Assembly: GCA_963662155.1 (NCBI GenBank) | Contig: OY759263.1 | Location: 5,733,890 to 5,797,889 of the forward strand | Source: Lamellibrachia columna | Lineage: Eukaryota > Annelida > Polychaeta > Sabellida > Siboglinidae | Direction: 5' to 3' | DNA length: 64,000 bases | Shown: positions 50,723 through 63,007 of the stretch, one piece after another | Numbering within the stretch: position 1 is the stretch's first letter | Layout: the number at the start of each line of letters is the position of its first letter | The notes under the pieces: generated by a model | Told to the model about the DNA's origin: nothing | Databases searched by the model: none | Seen by the model: only the letters and a program-made list of their open reading frames with translations | Made by a program: the position numbers and the translations under genes

Positions 50723-53700
50723 CGTTTGGTTTTGACTTCTAACTTGATTTAAGCCCTTTCACTCTCTCAAGGGAGAATAGGCCGTCATTGTTTCGATAGG
50801 ATATGGTTTGGGATTGGGATTCCAGCTCTTTCCCTTTGTACTACGCTTTTGACATAACTGCCTGCACCAGGTGTTTATTGGCCTTCCCCTTTTCCCATAT
50901 CCCTGAGGGTTCCATGTGAGCAGCTGTCATGTGATGTGTTGTGTTGGCTCCATGAGAGTATGGCCTATTTAGACCCACTTCTTCCTTCTAACTGTTATTG
51001 ATATGTTCCTTCCCATTTGTAAACCTGCCTTCAATGTTATCTTTTGTGATGCAATCAGTGCAACATGAAGAAAACATAACATAGAATGGTTTATAAGAAA
51101 TATAACTTTTATAATATTGTTTGTTATGTACCCGGTGTATAGAATTGCTTTGGTTCAGAACAAAAAATATAACATCGAGTACAATTTGATGTTGAGATTG
51201 CTTAACTCTTTCGCTTTGGATGTGCCTCTGAGGATTTATATGCGATAGAGGTTTTGGAAGTAGTAAATAGAAGTTCTATTTATTTATATATCATATGAAA
51301 TTAACCTGGAAACTGACCCAGATTGACCACACATACAATGTTATTCAACATAGTATTGAATGATGAGAATATAAATTGCATAACTAGATGATTTAGTTTT
51401 ACATTTTATATTGATCATGCTGACCATTCCGGATACATTTTATATTGATCATGCTGACCATTCCGGTGGCCAAAATGACTAGGATTGTCTGGCAATAACC
51501 AAAACGTTTGTGGTCAAAATTGTGCTTATATAAAATCAAGTTTCTGTTACACCCCAAGATTCATGTTAAAATCCAGCACTGCTATGTAACGCATCATATT
51601 AGATGCATATTTCTTCCACAAAATTTTTTTTCCACTTATGCACACTAAATGTACACCTGTTGACAGCAACTGTTAAATCGGTTCATGAAAACAATGTCAT
51701 GGCCTCTCAAAACTATCACAGATTCCACAAAGATTGGCAACTTGGCAAGTGCAAATCAGTTACAATTTGTCAATCTTAAATCGTGACGGATGACAAATTC
51801 ATTACTTGTTATAGTTTCTGGTTAGGCAACATATTGTGCTATGTGCTATAATGTTTGATGTGCATCAGCTGACATGTTAAGCTATTTGATGGTTAATAAT
51901 ATATTTAGTTTTCGATAAACATGTTTTTAATTTTTCGTCTATTAAAATTGCCAAGAGTTTATGGTAAGCTAAAAGCATAAAATAAGCATATTTTCGCATG
52001 GGAAATCAACGTTAATTTTCATAAATGTCTATTAACCATGTCTCAGTACCCATTTCATGTCGTGTGCAGTTCTTTGTAAGTGAACGGATACATGGAGTTG
52101 AAGGTATGCAAGCCTAACCGTAGTTAACCCCATCTCTAGCTAACCCCTTCCCTAGCTGACTCTAACTACGAAGTGGTTTACAGAAGATATAATCATTCCC
52201 AAAGGCATATGTTCATAGGAAAAGTGAACAGTTTGCTTGGAAAAGGCAGACAGCAGTAACGATTATGAATAGCATGTTACAGACCGGATGCCAAAATGGA
52301 AATTTGCTCAAAATTAGGGGGTATGGCACCAGTTTGTGAGGGAGCAGGTAGCTAATTTGCAACAGAATAGTCATTGGTGATATTTGTTATGTGGCCCAGT
52401 GCATTGGTAATATTGTGTAACAAATTTGGACAGAATAGTTGTATGTTGGTTGTATCACAGCCACTGGAAGCATTGCGTAAATCAGGATTTTCAAATATGG
52501 CAGCAACGGGTATCTGGTCATGTGACACCTCTTTATGGTGGCGTATCCAAATCAAGCATTACTCCATGTACCCTATCAAGTAGAAGCACGAAAGCAGTCA
52601 CATAAACAATCAAATTTAACAAGTCTGACACATTGGAATTCACTCAAAATCCTGTTAAATGTGACAAATTGTCACTTTTCAGACAAAGTTGCACCATATT
52701 TGGTTAAAAATCAAGCAATAATATAAATATTAATTTGAAAATAAGTAGTTGATATATTTAAAGAGACAGTAAGTAGATTTCATTGATTCGCAGTGATCTA
52801 GAAATCTAGCGTACATGGTCTATGATTTATCAAGTGTCAAAATTTACCTATAATTAAATTATGTGACTGGTTTTCAGCTAATATTATGGGCAGGGCATTG
52901 TTTTGATTTGGCTGTGAAACAAATAATAATGACGTGACAAGCAGGAGTGTTCCATAATGGGTTTACATACACATTGTACCGCAACATGATATAATTGGAC
53001 ACTTTCTCAGAAAAAAGCTTCCCTATTTGGGATCATGCCTCAATTATACTTCAAATAGCAAGTTTGCTGGTAGAACATGTTAGCAGAGTAACTGTGGATT
53101 TTGAGATGATTTCAATACCACGATGACAACAGCAGGAAAGAAGTTTTGAATTTTTTATGGTCCCGTTTTCTTAAAATCGTGCAAAACGTTAACATGGTCA
53201 TCAACGGGAAACGTAACAGTAGGCTGAACCCAAAATCTCTATTAACCTGAAATAAATTTCTGATAGGTTGTGGACTATTCATGAAAATACATATTCATAA
53301 ACCACTGTATGTGCTGAACAAGGCATCAAAGCCCTTGAATTTGAAAAATGCAGACTTTAGTGAGCGAGTCACTCTGAGAATCACAGTGCTCCAGGTCAGC
53401 ACTAGGACACTCAGTTCATGGGTATAAATAGCACAATCAGATTAAGCAGTGCTCCAATTTTCAAATGAGACAGAATGAAAGTCTAGCCATGCAAAGTATG
53501 TCTGTGAACTGGTGTGTTTGAATGTATGGACCACTTTTGTGGTGCTAGACAGTGGTCATATCAGAATAATCTGCCCCACACAAACACTACCTATAAAGGT
53601 CCAAAGTCTGATCCCTGTTACTGTGAAATCATCTTATGTAGCACACACTCTATATGATGAAACTACTTAAGGAAAAAAGTCTGATCGTTGTAATAATAAA

Positions 53701-54010
53701 TTGTGGTATATAAACAGTATAAAGTAACATGTTTACCTGTACACCTATTGTGATATACAGTACAAAGTAGCATGTTTACCTGTACATCTATTCCAACATC
53801 TTGCCCGCCCAAATGTGTTTTGGCTAACCACAATTTTTTATTTCGTTCTAAATAGCATGTTAATTAACATGGAATGCTGAATGACATGTGTGCAAGTTTT
53901 TATCACAGGATCTGTGGGTAACAACCACAAACTACCTTTATCCTACGTCTCTCAAATGCATAGTGTATTTTCCTATAATGTTTATGAAAGTCCAGTCACT
54001 GCATCAAATT
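50723..54010. other. Unique AT-rich sequence
   Basis: About 3.3 kb without recognised genes. It contains a 34-bp tandem duplication (ACATTTTATATTGATCATGC...) at 51400-51465 and a 44-bp duplication at 53715-53795. Confidence 0.4.
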
Positions 54011-54014
54011 GTAA

Positions 54015-54341
54015 GTCTTCAAGCTACATATTTTCAGTGCTACCATATATGGCAGTGGGTGTTATTGTTTACCCCTGGATGATGTCTACTACCCTCCAGA
54101 AACATCTGTCTGCCATGTAAAATTTGAAGATTCACCATTTAACATAACAGTTACTGAGGTACATCGCCAATCTGAGATTGAGAACAATTCAATCAGTCTC
54201 AATGTAGTTCAATCCAGGCCCCCTAGAACATCAACAGGTGTAGCAGTAACAAGACAAACTGCTTTCTGGTTGCAACGCAAGTCTGCTGACAGGTTGAAGC
54301 TACCCACAGCCACAACACCAGCAGTGGTTTACAAAGTCTGC
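54015..54341 (+). other. Unidentified 109-codon open stretch
   Basis: Open without an ATG from 54015 to the TGA at 54342. It includes LPLDDVYYPPETSVCHVKFE, DSPFNITVTEVHRQSEIENN and SISLNVVQSRPPRTSTGVAV. The composition is protein-like and outside an array until about 54285, where the last residues enter the first 55-bp unit. TTTTCAG at 54031-54037 could be an acceptor. The frame upstream (53881-54120) is open in another phase, which suggests a frameshifted mobile-element gene. No family recognised. Confidence 0.35.
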
Positions 54342-55015
54342 TGACAGGTTGAAGCTACCCACAGCCACAACACGAGCTGTGTCTTACAAAGTCTGCCGAC
54401 AGGTTGAAGCTACCCACAGCCACAACACGAGCAGTGTTTTACAAAGTCTGCCGACAGGTTGAAGCTACCCACAGCCACAACACAAGCAGTGTCTTACAAA
54501 GTCTGCCGACAGGATGAAGCTACCCACAGCCACAACACAAGCAGTGTCTTACATAGTCTGCCGACAGGTTGAAGCTACCCACAGCCACAACACAAGCAGT
54601 GTCTTACAAAGTCTGCCGACAGGTTGAAGCTACCCACAACCACAACAAAACCAGTGTCTTACATAGTCTGCCGACAGGTTGAAGCTACCCACAGCCACAA
54701 CACAAGCAGTGTCTTACATAGTCTGCCGACAGGTTGAAGCTACCCACAGCCACAACACAAGCAGTGTCTTACAAAGTCTGCCGACAGGTTGAAGCTACCC
54801 ACAACCACAACAAAACCAGTGTCTTACATAGTCTGCTGACAGGTTGAAGCTACCCACAGCCACAACACAAGCAGTGTCTTACATAGTCTGTCAACAGGTT
54901 GAAGCTACCCACAGCCACAACACAAGCAGTGTCTTACATAGTCTGCTGACAGATTGAAACTACCCACAGCCACAACACAGGCAGTGTCTTACATAGTCTG
55001 CTGACAGGTTTGCTG
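54285..55015. repeat. 55-bp minisatellite, 13 copies
   Basis: The unit is ACAAGCAGTGTCTTACAAAG, TCTGCCGACAGGTTGAAGCT, ACCCACAGCCACAAC. The array begins inside the open stretch above. Confidence 0.96.
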
Positions 55016-55590
55016 ATGAGAATAGTTGCCGTTGTTGAGTAGGCCAAGCTGGAACACTAGTGTGGACAGAATAATTGATGTGACAATGCATCATAGAGGA
55101 CCTGGGACTGGGTCCTGTTGAGTATCCATCAAAATCTCCTCTAGCAGTCCACTGTGTATGGGAGATTACTTATATAGTGAGCCATGTTCGTTAAATGTTC
55201 AAAGCAGAAGTCCACTATTGGGACCACATTAATTAAACATAATTATTCATATCCCCATAATATTAAGAGATTCACCTTCCTTCACCGTCATCCCTTGACC
55301 GGCACAGTCGTGGGGTGCCATTCACACACAGTCCTCGCCTCGCTTGTCTGTCCTCTATTGTGCATAGCAGGGTTGGTTTGTTTAGATGTGTCCATTATTA
55401 AGAGTCTTCATGGTGTTAAAAAATTTAATCATGATGCATTTAAAAATTAATACTTAGTTGCAATTACAATTTAAGTAATGATAAGTATGCCAGAAAGCAT
55501 AACTTATGAATGAACAGTTGTTAATTTTCATGACTGGTTTTTATTATTTACAGTTAATATTTGATAAATTTGTAGATATCCCTGTAATGT
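55016..55590. other. Unique sequence
   Basis: An 88-codon open stretch (55184-55450) has no recognisable features. Confidence 0.35.
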
Positions 55591-55990
55591 ATACACTGTA
55601 CATTAATCAATGATTATTACACCCTGCAGTGTGTACACTGTACATTAATCAATGATTATTACACCCTGTAGTGGGTACAATGTACATTAATCAATGATTT
55701 TTACACCCTGTAGTGTGTACACTGTACATTATTACACCCAATAGTATGTACACTGTACATTAATCAATGATTATTACATCATGTAGTGCGTACACTGTAC
55801 ATTAATCAATGATTATTACACCCTGTAGTGTGTACATTGTACATTAATTAATGATTATTACACCCTGTAGTGTGTACACTGTACATTAATTAATGATTAT
55901 TACACCCTGTAATGGATACACTGTACATTTTTATACCCAGTAGTGTGTACACTGTACATTATTTCACCCTGTAGTGTGTACACTGTATAT
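55591..55990. repeat. 42-bp AT-rich repeat, about 10 diverged copies
   Basis: The unit is ATTATTACACCCTGTAGTGT then GTACACTGTACATTAATCAATG. GTACACTGTAC-type inner palindromes recur. Confidence 0.9.
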
Positions 55991-56634
55991 AGGCTGATTT
56001 TTGTGAAATAAATCTTCCTGTTTCGATATAATCAATATGCCTACTTCTCTCACATCAACATCTACATATGCGGTGAAGCACCATCCTTTGCTAACCACCA
56101 AAAGAAGGTTTAATTCTATTTGAAAGAGAAGCCACAGGCCGTGCTGATTAGGTAGCTAAAAAAAAACACTGGCACAGAAGGAAGACAGTTGTGTGAAAGT
56201 GAGATGTTTTGATGTGCTGCCAAGAGAGATGACAGAACTCAATCAGGGTCATAAGATGGAAATATGAAGCACTCGCACAGGAAGTCTCACAAAAATGGTC
56301 TTATTGTATGTTCACGTAACCATGACAACAATGTCAATATATCTCAAGAACATTTATAAAAGGAACTAAAAAAAAGGGAGAGTAAGTAGGGGGCAGACAG
56401 AGGGATGGGGTATGGAGGGGGAGTTATGAGAGGAACAGATGTGTGAATAGACAAACACAAGGGAAGGAGGGGTGTTGTAAGAATGGGAGACAGCTGGAAA
56501 GGAAAGTGGGAGATGTGATATTTTGGTTTATATCAATGTGAAGTTAAGTTCATTCAATCACAATACAGATCAGTTGGCAAGCAAAATTATTAATAATGGA
56601 TGAACAATTTCAGTCAGTAAACTGTTGTCACTCC
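55991..56634. other. Unique sequence with a purine-rich part
   Basis: GGGA/GGAGG-rich stretch at 56370-56520. No gene recognised. Confidence 0.4.
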
Positions 56635-57490
56635 ACATGTGCCATGTGTCACTGCCACCACAAACTGCCACCCCACACACTGTCACCCCACACACTGCCA
56701 CATCACATGTGCCATGTGTCACTGCCACCACAAACTGCCACATCACATGTGCCATGTGTCATTGTCACCCCACACACTGCCACCTGACACACTGTCACCC
56801 CACACACTGCCACCCCACACACTGCCACCTGACACACTGTCACCCCACACACTGCCACATCACATGTGCCATGTGTCATTGTCACACCACACACTGCCAC
56901 CTGACACACTGCCACCCCACACACTGCCACCCCACACACTGCCACCTGACACACTGTCACCCCACACACTGCCACCCCACACACTGCCACATCACGTGCC
57001 GTGTGTCACTGCCACCACAAACTGCCACCCCACACACTGCCACCCAACACACTGCCACATCACATGTGCCATGTGTCACTGTCACCCCACACATTGTCAC
57101 CATACAAACTGCCACACCATACAAACTGCCACTCCACACACTGTCACCCCACACACTGCCACCGCACACACTGCCACTCCACACACTGCCACTCTATACA
57201 CTGCCACTCCACACACTGCCACCCCACACACTGCCACCCCACACACTGCCACTCCACACACTGCCACTCCACACACTGCCACCACACACAAACTGTCATC
57301 CTAAACACACCGTCATCCCAAACACACTGCCACCCCACACTGCAATCCTCCCCACACTGCCACCCCACACACTGCCACTCCACACACTGCCACCACACAC
57401 AAACTGCCATCCTAAACACACCGTCATCCCAAACACACTGCCACCTCACACGCACACTGCAATCCTCCCCACACAATGCCACCCCAGTGA
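56635..57490. repeat. 15-bp array, about 55 units, with embedded longer repeats
   Basis: The core is CACCCCACACACTGC. Interspersed CATCACATGTGCCATGTGTC blocks mark larger repeats. The 15-bp period explains 100-325 codon open frames on both strands. Confidence 0.94.
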
Positions 57491-58820
57491 AAGTCTCAAC
57501 TTCATTAGAGGAGATCAACTGTTGGCAATAATTAAATTCATCAATAACAGACTTGTGTGTCCAATGGGAGGGACTAACCACAGACAGTTAATAGGAGCTT
57601 GAGGTCTGCAACCTGAGGTTGACCACTGAGGGAGGCTGACACAGGTCAAGGTGTCCTGTATCAATGTGACCCATGGGACAGTTGATTACGATGGAGACAG
57701 ACCACCAGCAGCAGTCTCCAGATTACCAGCCCTGGACCACAACCCCATGAGCCAACTGATGTGTTCTTCACTTACACCAGCCACAGGCGCTATTATAACA
57801 TGCCACCTGAAACAACCAGCACCACTGGCAGTGTCACCACTGGCAGTGTCAACACTGACAGTGTCACCACTGGCAGTGTCACAACTTGGGTGCTTCACTT
57901 CAAGAAAAATATTATTCTTGTTGCTGCTTCGGTAAAAAAGCACCATTTTAGGGAAAACATCTTGAATCTATTCAAGCAGCAGAAACTGGCAGGGAACCTA
58001 CTCATGAAAATGTCACTTCCATCGAAAAACTAGCTTATCATACTTATTTTCATGAAACTGAGAATCTAGTGTGACTTGTCTGGCAGCAGAGCTCAGGATC
58101 AAAGCACTCTGATGGCTCAAATACATCAGACAGCCAACAAGACAAGCCACACCATGATTATGAAGTATCCATGAGCTCCCAAAACACAGAGAAACAAGTT
58201 CTAGGAATATTACTTGCTGTGGGGGTCTCATTAGTAAAACTAAGGTGCAGTGTGTGATCATTAGTGTACATATCCAATTAACAAGACAAAGACTGGCCAT
58301 GCAAGACCATAGACACCTGCGGGGGATAATTAGACACCATCATAGTGCACTGATTAATTAGACAATGAGGTTGTCTGTTGTTGTTGTGCGTAATTATTTA
58401 GAAAAAGATTTTGTAGGTATATTTCCATAAATGAACTGTTTTCCCTATCTTCTTCCTCTCTATTGGTGTTGGGGTCACATCATGGTCTGTTCCCTTCCAC
58501 CCTCCTCCCACCCCATAATTTTTTTGAAAGCTTAAGTAGCATTAATATACATTTAATAATTAGTAATAAATAATTGGATCAGTGTATTTGTTGGCATGCA
58601 GTGACTATTAGTGAAATATGCTTCAACAGCACCTAAGCCTAGAATTAATCTATTTCTTGATAGGTAAATGTGGGTCTATTTAAACTAGAATGAACACATT
58701 TCTTGACAATCAGACCTGGACCAAAGAAGCTCCTTAAACTAGAATTAATCCCTTCTTGAGAGCTAGATGTGGACCAAATGAGCTCCTTAAATGTGGACCA
58801 ACGAAGAACCTTAAACATGT
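57491..58820. other. Mostly unique sequence with a short 15-bp repeat
   Basis: CACCACTGGCAGTGT units, five copies, at 57822-57885. No gene recognised. Confidence 0.5.
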
Positions 58821-58824
58821 GTGC

Positions 58825-59078
58825 AATGACCCCATAGATATATTAATGATAACTTAATCCAATGACCCCATAGATATATTAATGATAACTTAATCCAATG
58901 ACCCCATAGATACATTAATGATAACTTAATCCAATGACCCCATAGATATATTAATGATAACTTAATCCAATGACCCCATAGATACATTAATGATAACTTA
59001 ATCCAATGACCCCATAGATATATTAATGATAACTTAATCCAATGACCCCATAGATATATTAGTGATAACTTAATCCAA
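58825..59078. repeat. 36-bp minisatellite, 7 copies
   Basis: The unit is CCAATGACCCCATAGATATA then TTAATGATAACTTAAT. The period is a multiple of three and the array is nearly uniform. Confidence 0.97.
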
Positions 59079-60470
59079 TGCACTTTTTCTAACTATATTT
59101 TTCAATGCGAACACTAGTATTTTTGAGCTAACCTAATCAGTGGTTCGCGGAGAAACACAGCATCTAATTTGAGCCAACATCATCATAATAGAGCGTGTTG
59201 AGTGACGCGGATGCATGACATCTGAGCAGCGCATACAGAAACATCCGTTTTCGCCTACAGTGATGACACGAAACCCAGAGAGATGCACACATGAACAACA
59301 CTCCAATTTGATGTTATGATGCACATGACCTAAAATATAAATGCACGTCCTTACTGCCAGTAATTGGCAGTAGAAAGTACTAGAAACAGTCCATCTTGTT
59401 GGTTGTTCTCTTTTAAATTAGAGGACCTTAATTAATGTCACTGAGGCTACATTGTAACATCGTTCTTTTAGATTAATATAACTAAACTATATCACTAAAC
59501 TCACTATCTTTGTCAAGGTGAAACATGGTATGGTTTAGGCTAGAACGTTAAGACCATGCATTTACAGTTGAATAAGAGGTTGTAGCTATCTACAAGAGGA
59601 ACTATCCTGTTCGATACTGAAAATGTCCTCTACCCAAGTTGATAATGTTTACTCCACAAATATCATGATTGAAAAGATGCTTCTTGCTCCATTTCTGGTA
59701 AATTCTCAGGGGCTTTACAAGTTCCCACACTTTCTGTATACCAGTTGAAAGATGGCAGAATGGACCACCCATTACTGGCTACTCAGCAGCCTCAGATAAT
59801 TGAGACAAATGACCCACCCAATGTTGTCCCTGCCATGTCATTATCTGTTGTGTATATTTACATTAAACAATGTCTTGCTGCAATATTCTATAAACATGTT
59901 AATAATAGGAGTACTCCTGCTTCCAACACCGTGACCACACATATTACAACTGATCATATTCCATTTTACAACAACCCGCTTCTTGTCCCATGAAATTCCC
60001 TGAGAGCATAACAATTATTATTCCTGGACAAAAACTGTAAAACTACATTATTGGCATCCGTCTAAGTCAAAAGATACTGCAGCCACATCAATGTTTTGCA
60101 CAGCATCTGCTCTGCCTATTCTGTGGTTACTTTGGTTCGAGTAGTTTTATTTTTTAAGATAAATAAAAAATTCTCAGACTGCATGAAATGTTATATAATT
60201 TTCGAGATAAAATTACGTTTGCGGGAAGTCTGCTCTGATTTGAGACATAACTGTTACATGGAGGAGATCCCATAATTGCCATTTTCGAGAAATCAATCGA
60301 GATTTCCACTGGGACAAGCAAAATATTAGCATTTTTTAAAGTTTGATTACCTAAACGTGAAGTTAGTGCCCCATGTTCATTTGAGCGATGGATTTCCAGT
60401 TGAACAATTACTGACACATTAGTTGCTCCAACAAGCTCAGTTAAGCCAATCAGACTAATGTGCGGGAAAC
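59079..60470. other. Unique sequence
   Basis: No gene, RNA gene or mobile element recognised. Confidence 0.4.
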
Positions 60471-60473
60471 ATG

Positions 60474-60905
60474 TTAACAAGATTTAACACATTTTAACGA
60501 ACAAGATCAAGATGTAACTTGTAATAGGGCAAGTAGTCATTTTCTTATCGACAGTCCAACAATTTTTAACCTGTGTGTAGCACGCCCTTATCAGATATCT
60601 ACCTTTTTATACTTTGACACTGCTGGCATTTACAGTCAGTAGACAATTGTATTCCTTTCTGTTATGTCAGACTACTTTGTGTATTTTTTCATAGCTTATC
60701 TATGTCCTCCTTGCGATATGACCTCCATGCTTACAAGTACGCAATATTCAAAATGAGGTCTAGCTATTGCTTTGTTCAGGTTATAGTTAACTCTCTTTAT
60801 ATATTTATATTCTCGTAATTAGCCCAAGGATTTTATAAACCTTTGAAGCTGCAATACCACATTGCTCTGAATCTTCCATGTTAGCACTGACTATTACTCA
60901 AGCCA
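60474..60905 (-). mobile_element. CR1-type LINE copy E, old 3' end
   Basis: It contains the family 3' terminus (AACAAGATTTAACA, CGACAGTCCAACAATTTTTA), then thumb-region words (TAGCTTATCTATGTCCTCCT, CTTTGAAGCTGCAATACCAC). It is much more diverged than copies A-D, with several internal deletions. Confidence 0.8.
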
Positions 60906-61910
60906 ATGTATATAAATCATAATCATATCACTGGCACTGTGTGTTTTGTACACAAACCAATATCTTCAGGTGTAGCCTTTAACAGTCAAAGTGAACATAA
61001 TATTATTTGCACCATGATATTCTCATTTAATTTATGGCAGTTCAGTCAGGCTTGGGCATGGGCTTGGGCTTGGGCATGAGAAATCCAAATACATGCCTGT
61101 GTTTCTTGTCATCAGGTGAACAAACAGATGAGCTAAGACACTGTAATCTTGTTGTCAGAGACCCTAATCAGCTCAGAGATATCATATAAGCCACATTGTA
61201 TTTCTATTTGCCCTACCCTACCCCTAGTCATTCAATACATCATAGCACAACCAACCACCAAGTAAGTCACTAGAACCAAAATTGCCTACTATTTCCGAAA
61301 TTACAGTGCATTATATTAAGTTTATGAGGTAGGAATTCCAAACAAGTGAATAGGTCTGATGCACTGAAATTGAGAATGGCACCTGAACAGGACATTCCAC
61401 TGCCAAAACATCGGCAAAGTTGTGCAACACGTTCTATGGACATATGGCAGCTGACTACAAATATCTGTCAACAAATGGAGGATGTACATTGTGGCGAAAA
61501 CATCCCACAACTGAACTGTTCCCTGGTTGTGTAACAGTGTCATATCTGTATGAAAATGTCTATTTAATGGATTTTACCTGGATAAGTAGGCCTACTATTA
61601 AGAAGCAGACACAGAGAGTAGATACCTGGTGACTGCAACTGCTGCTGTTTGATCCTCTTCAAGAACTTACAGAAATGTCTTCTGCTGTGGCCAGACACCA
61701 TTGATGAATGGATGATCTCTAAACGTTGATGTAAGACAGAACATTGGTTTCAGGAGGAAGGGGTGAGCAGCTGTTTCGATTAGTGTCTTATTTTTCCTAA
61801 AAACAGATGTAATTTATTATCCCATCACAGCAGACAGTTTTGAGTTACAACGGCTGAAATACAACTTGGCGAATACAAAGTTGTCAAAGCTGCCCACAGA
61901 TCAACGTTAT
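60906..61910. other. Unique sequence
   Basis: Open stretches at 61322-61632 lie on both strands without a recognisable family. Called non-coding. Confidence 0.35.
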
Positions 61911-61914
61911 AGAA

Positions 61915-62030
61915 AGTTTCATGTAGCGGGGGTCTGGGGTTGTAGTGGGGGCGGGGGTCTGAGATTGTAGTGGGGGACGGGGTCTGAGGTTGTAGCGGGG
62001 AAGGGAGTAGCGGGGGTCAGGGGGTTGAGG
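61915..62030 (+). repeat. G-rich decayed repeat, G-quadruplex candidate
   Basis: About four units of TAGCGGGGGTCTGGGGTTG type. Runs of four or more G recur more than six times within 115 bases on the plus strand. Confidence 0.85.
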
Positions 62031-62263
62031 TTAAATGACACTGGTTTCGTGCAGCATCAAACATTGTAGGCCATTATCTCATTTGAGATCACCCCTGAAA
62101 GATGTTTTGGCCATTGTAAGCCATTATCCCATTTGCTGTTCTGTGGGTGAGCAAAGCCCAAGGGGTCTAGTTACCTTTCGGTTTCTCTCACTCTCTGTAT
62201 CTCCACAATCCTGGTAAATCAGGCGCAGCTTCCCGTTGAGATGTTATATTGTCACACATGTAG

Positions 62264-62328
62264 CCATGTAGGCTAGGTGGACTAAAATAATTTATGTGAA
62301 ATGACTTTAATCCACCTAGCCTACATGG
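62264..62328. repeat. 18-bp perfect inverted repeat with 29-nt loop
   Basis: CCATGTAGGCTAGGTGGA and TCCACCTAGCCTACATGG with AT-rich sequence between. It could be a terminal stem of a small foldback element. No target duplication was found. Confidence 0.9.
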
Positions 62329-62785
62329 CATCGTGGCTGTGGGGTCTACTATTAATAGCTAGTTTGAGAGATCACTGCTGACAGTTTTTGCTTGGCTAAA
62401 AAATAGCTAGTCTAGAGGATGGAGAAACAGCTGAGAAATGTCCATTTCACAGCTGAATCAGATGACAGCAGTAACAAGGAGACACTGACCTTTGAACCTA
62501 CAGTGGCGCACCCTACCAAATGACCATATATGGCAAGGAACCGACAGTTTCCAAAATACTGACTGACAATTATAAAAAATATTTTTTTTCTTCAGACACA
62601 ATTAAATGGAACACACAATATTAATGCTGAAATGTCTTCAGTTATTACTGTACTGCATTTGAATAATATGACCTATATTCATAAGGCCATTTTTAGAGGA
62701 AGCACAGCACTAAGGCAACAGTGAGAGGTACAAACCATGTCACCACGCACAGCCAGACCTTGTAATGTCAAAATAAGATTTTGTA
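62329..62785. other. Unique sequence
   Basis: No feature recognised. Confidence 0.4.
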
Positions 62786-62789
62786 ATGC

Positions 62790-63007
62790 ATTGTTACATT
62801 AGCTCTACATTAGTATAGATTATGCTGGTTGGTGTACACAGCATGAGACAAGTCTCAGGATGATCTGTGACTTTAAACAACCTTTCTCCCAGACATATCA
62901 CATTGTTACATTAGCTCTACATTAGTATAGATTATGCCGGTTGGTGTACACAGCATGAGACAAGTCTCAGGATGATCGGTGACTTTAAACAACCTTTCTC
63001 CCAGACA
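62790..63007. repeat. 110-bp tandem duplication
   Basis: Two copies from ATTGTTACATTAGCTCTACA to TAAACAACCTTTCTCCCAGA differ by about two bases (GCTGG/GCCGG, ATCTG/ATCGG). A recent duplication. Confidence 0.95.

Noticed and set aside
56625..57602. 325-codon frame rich in His, Pro and Thr
   Set aside because: 15-bp CACCCCACACACTGC array; frame content follows the repeat only.
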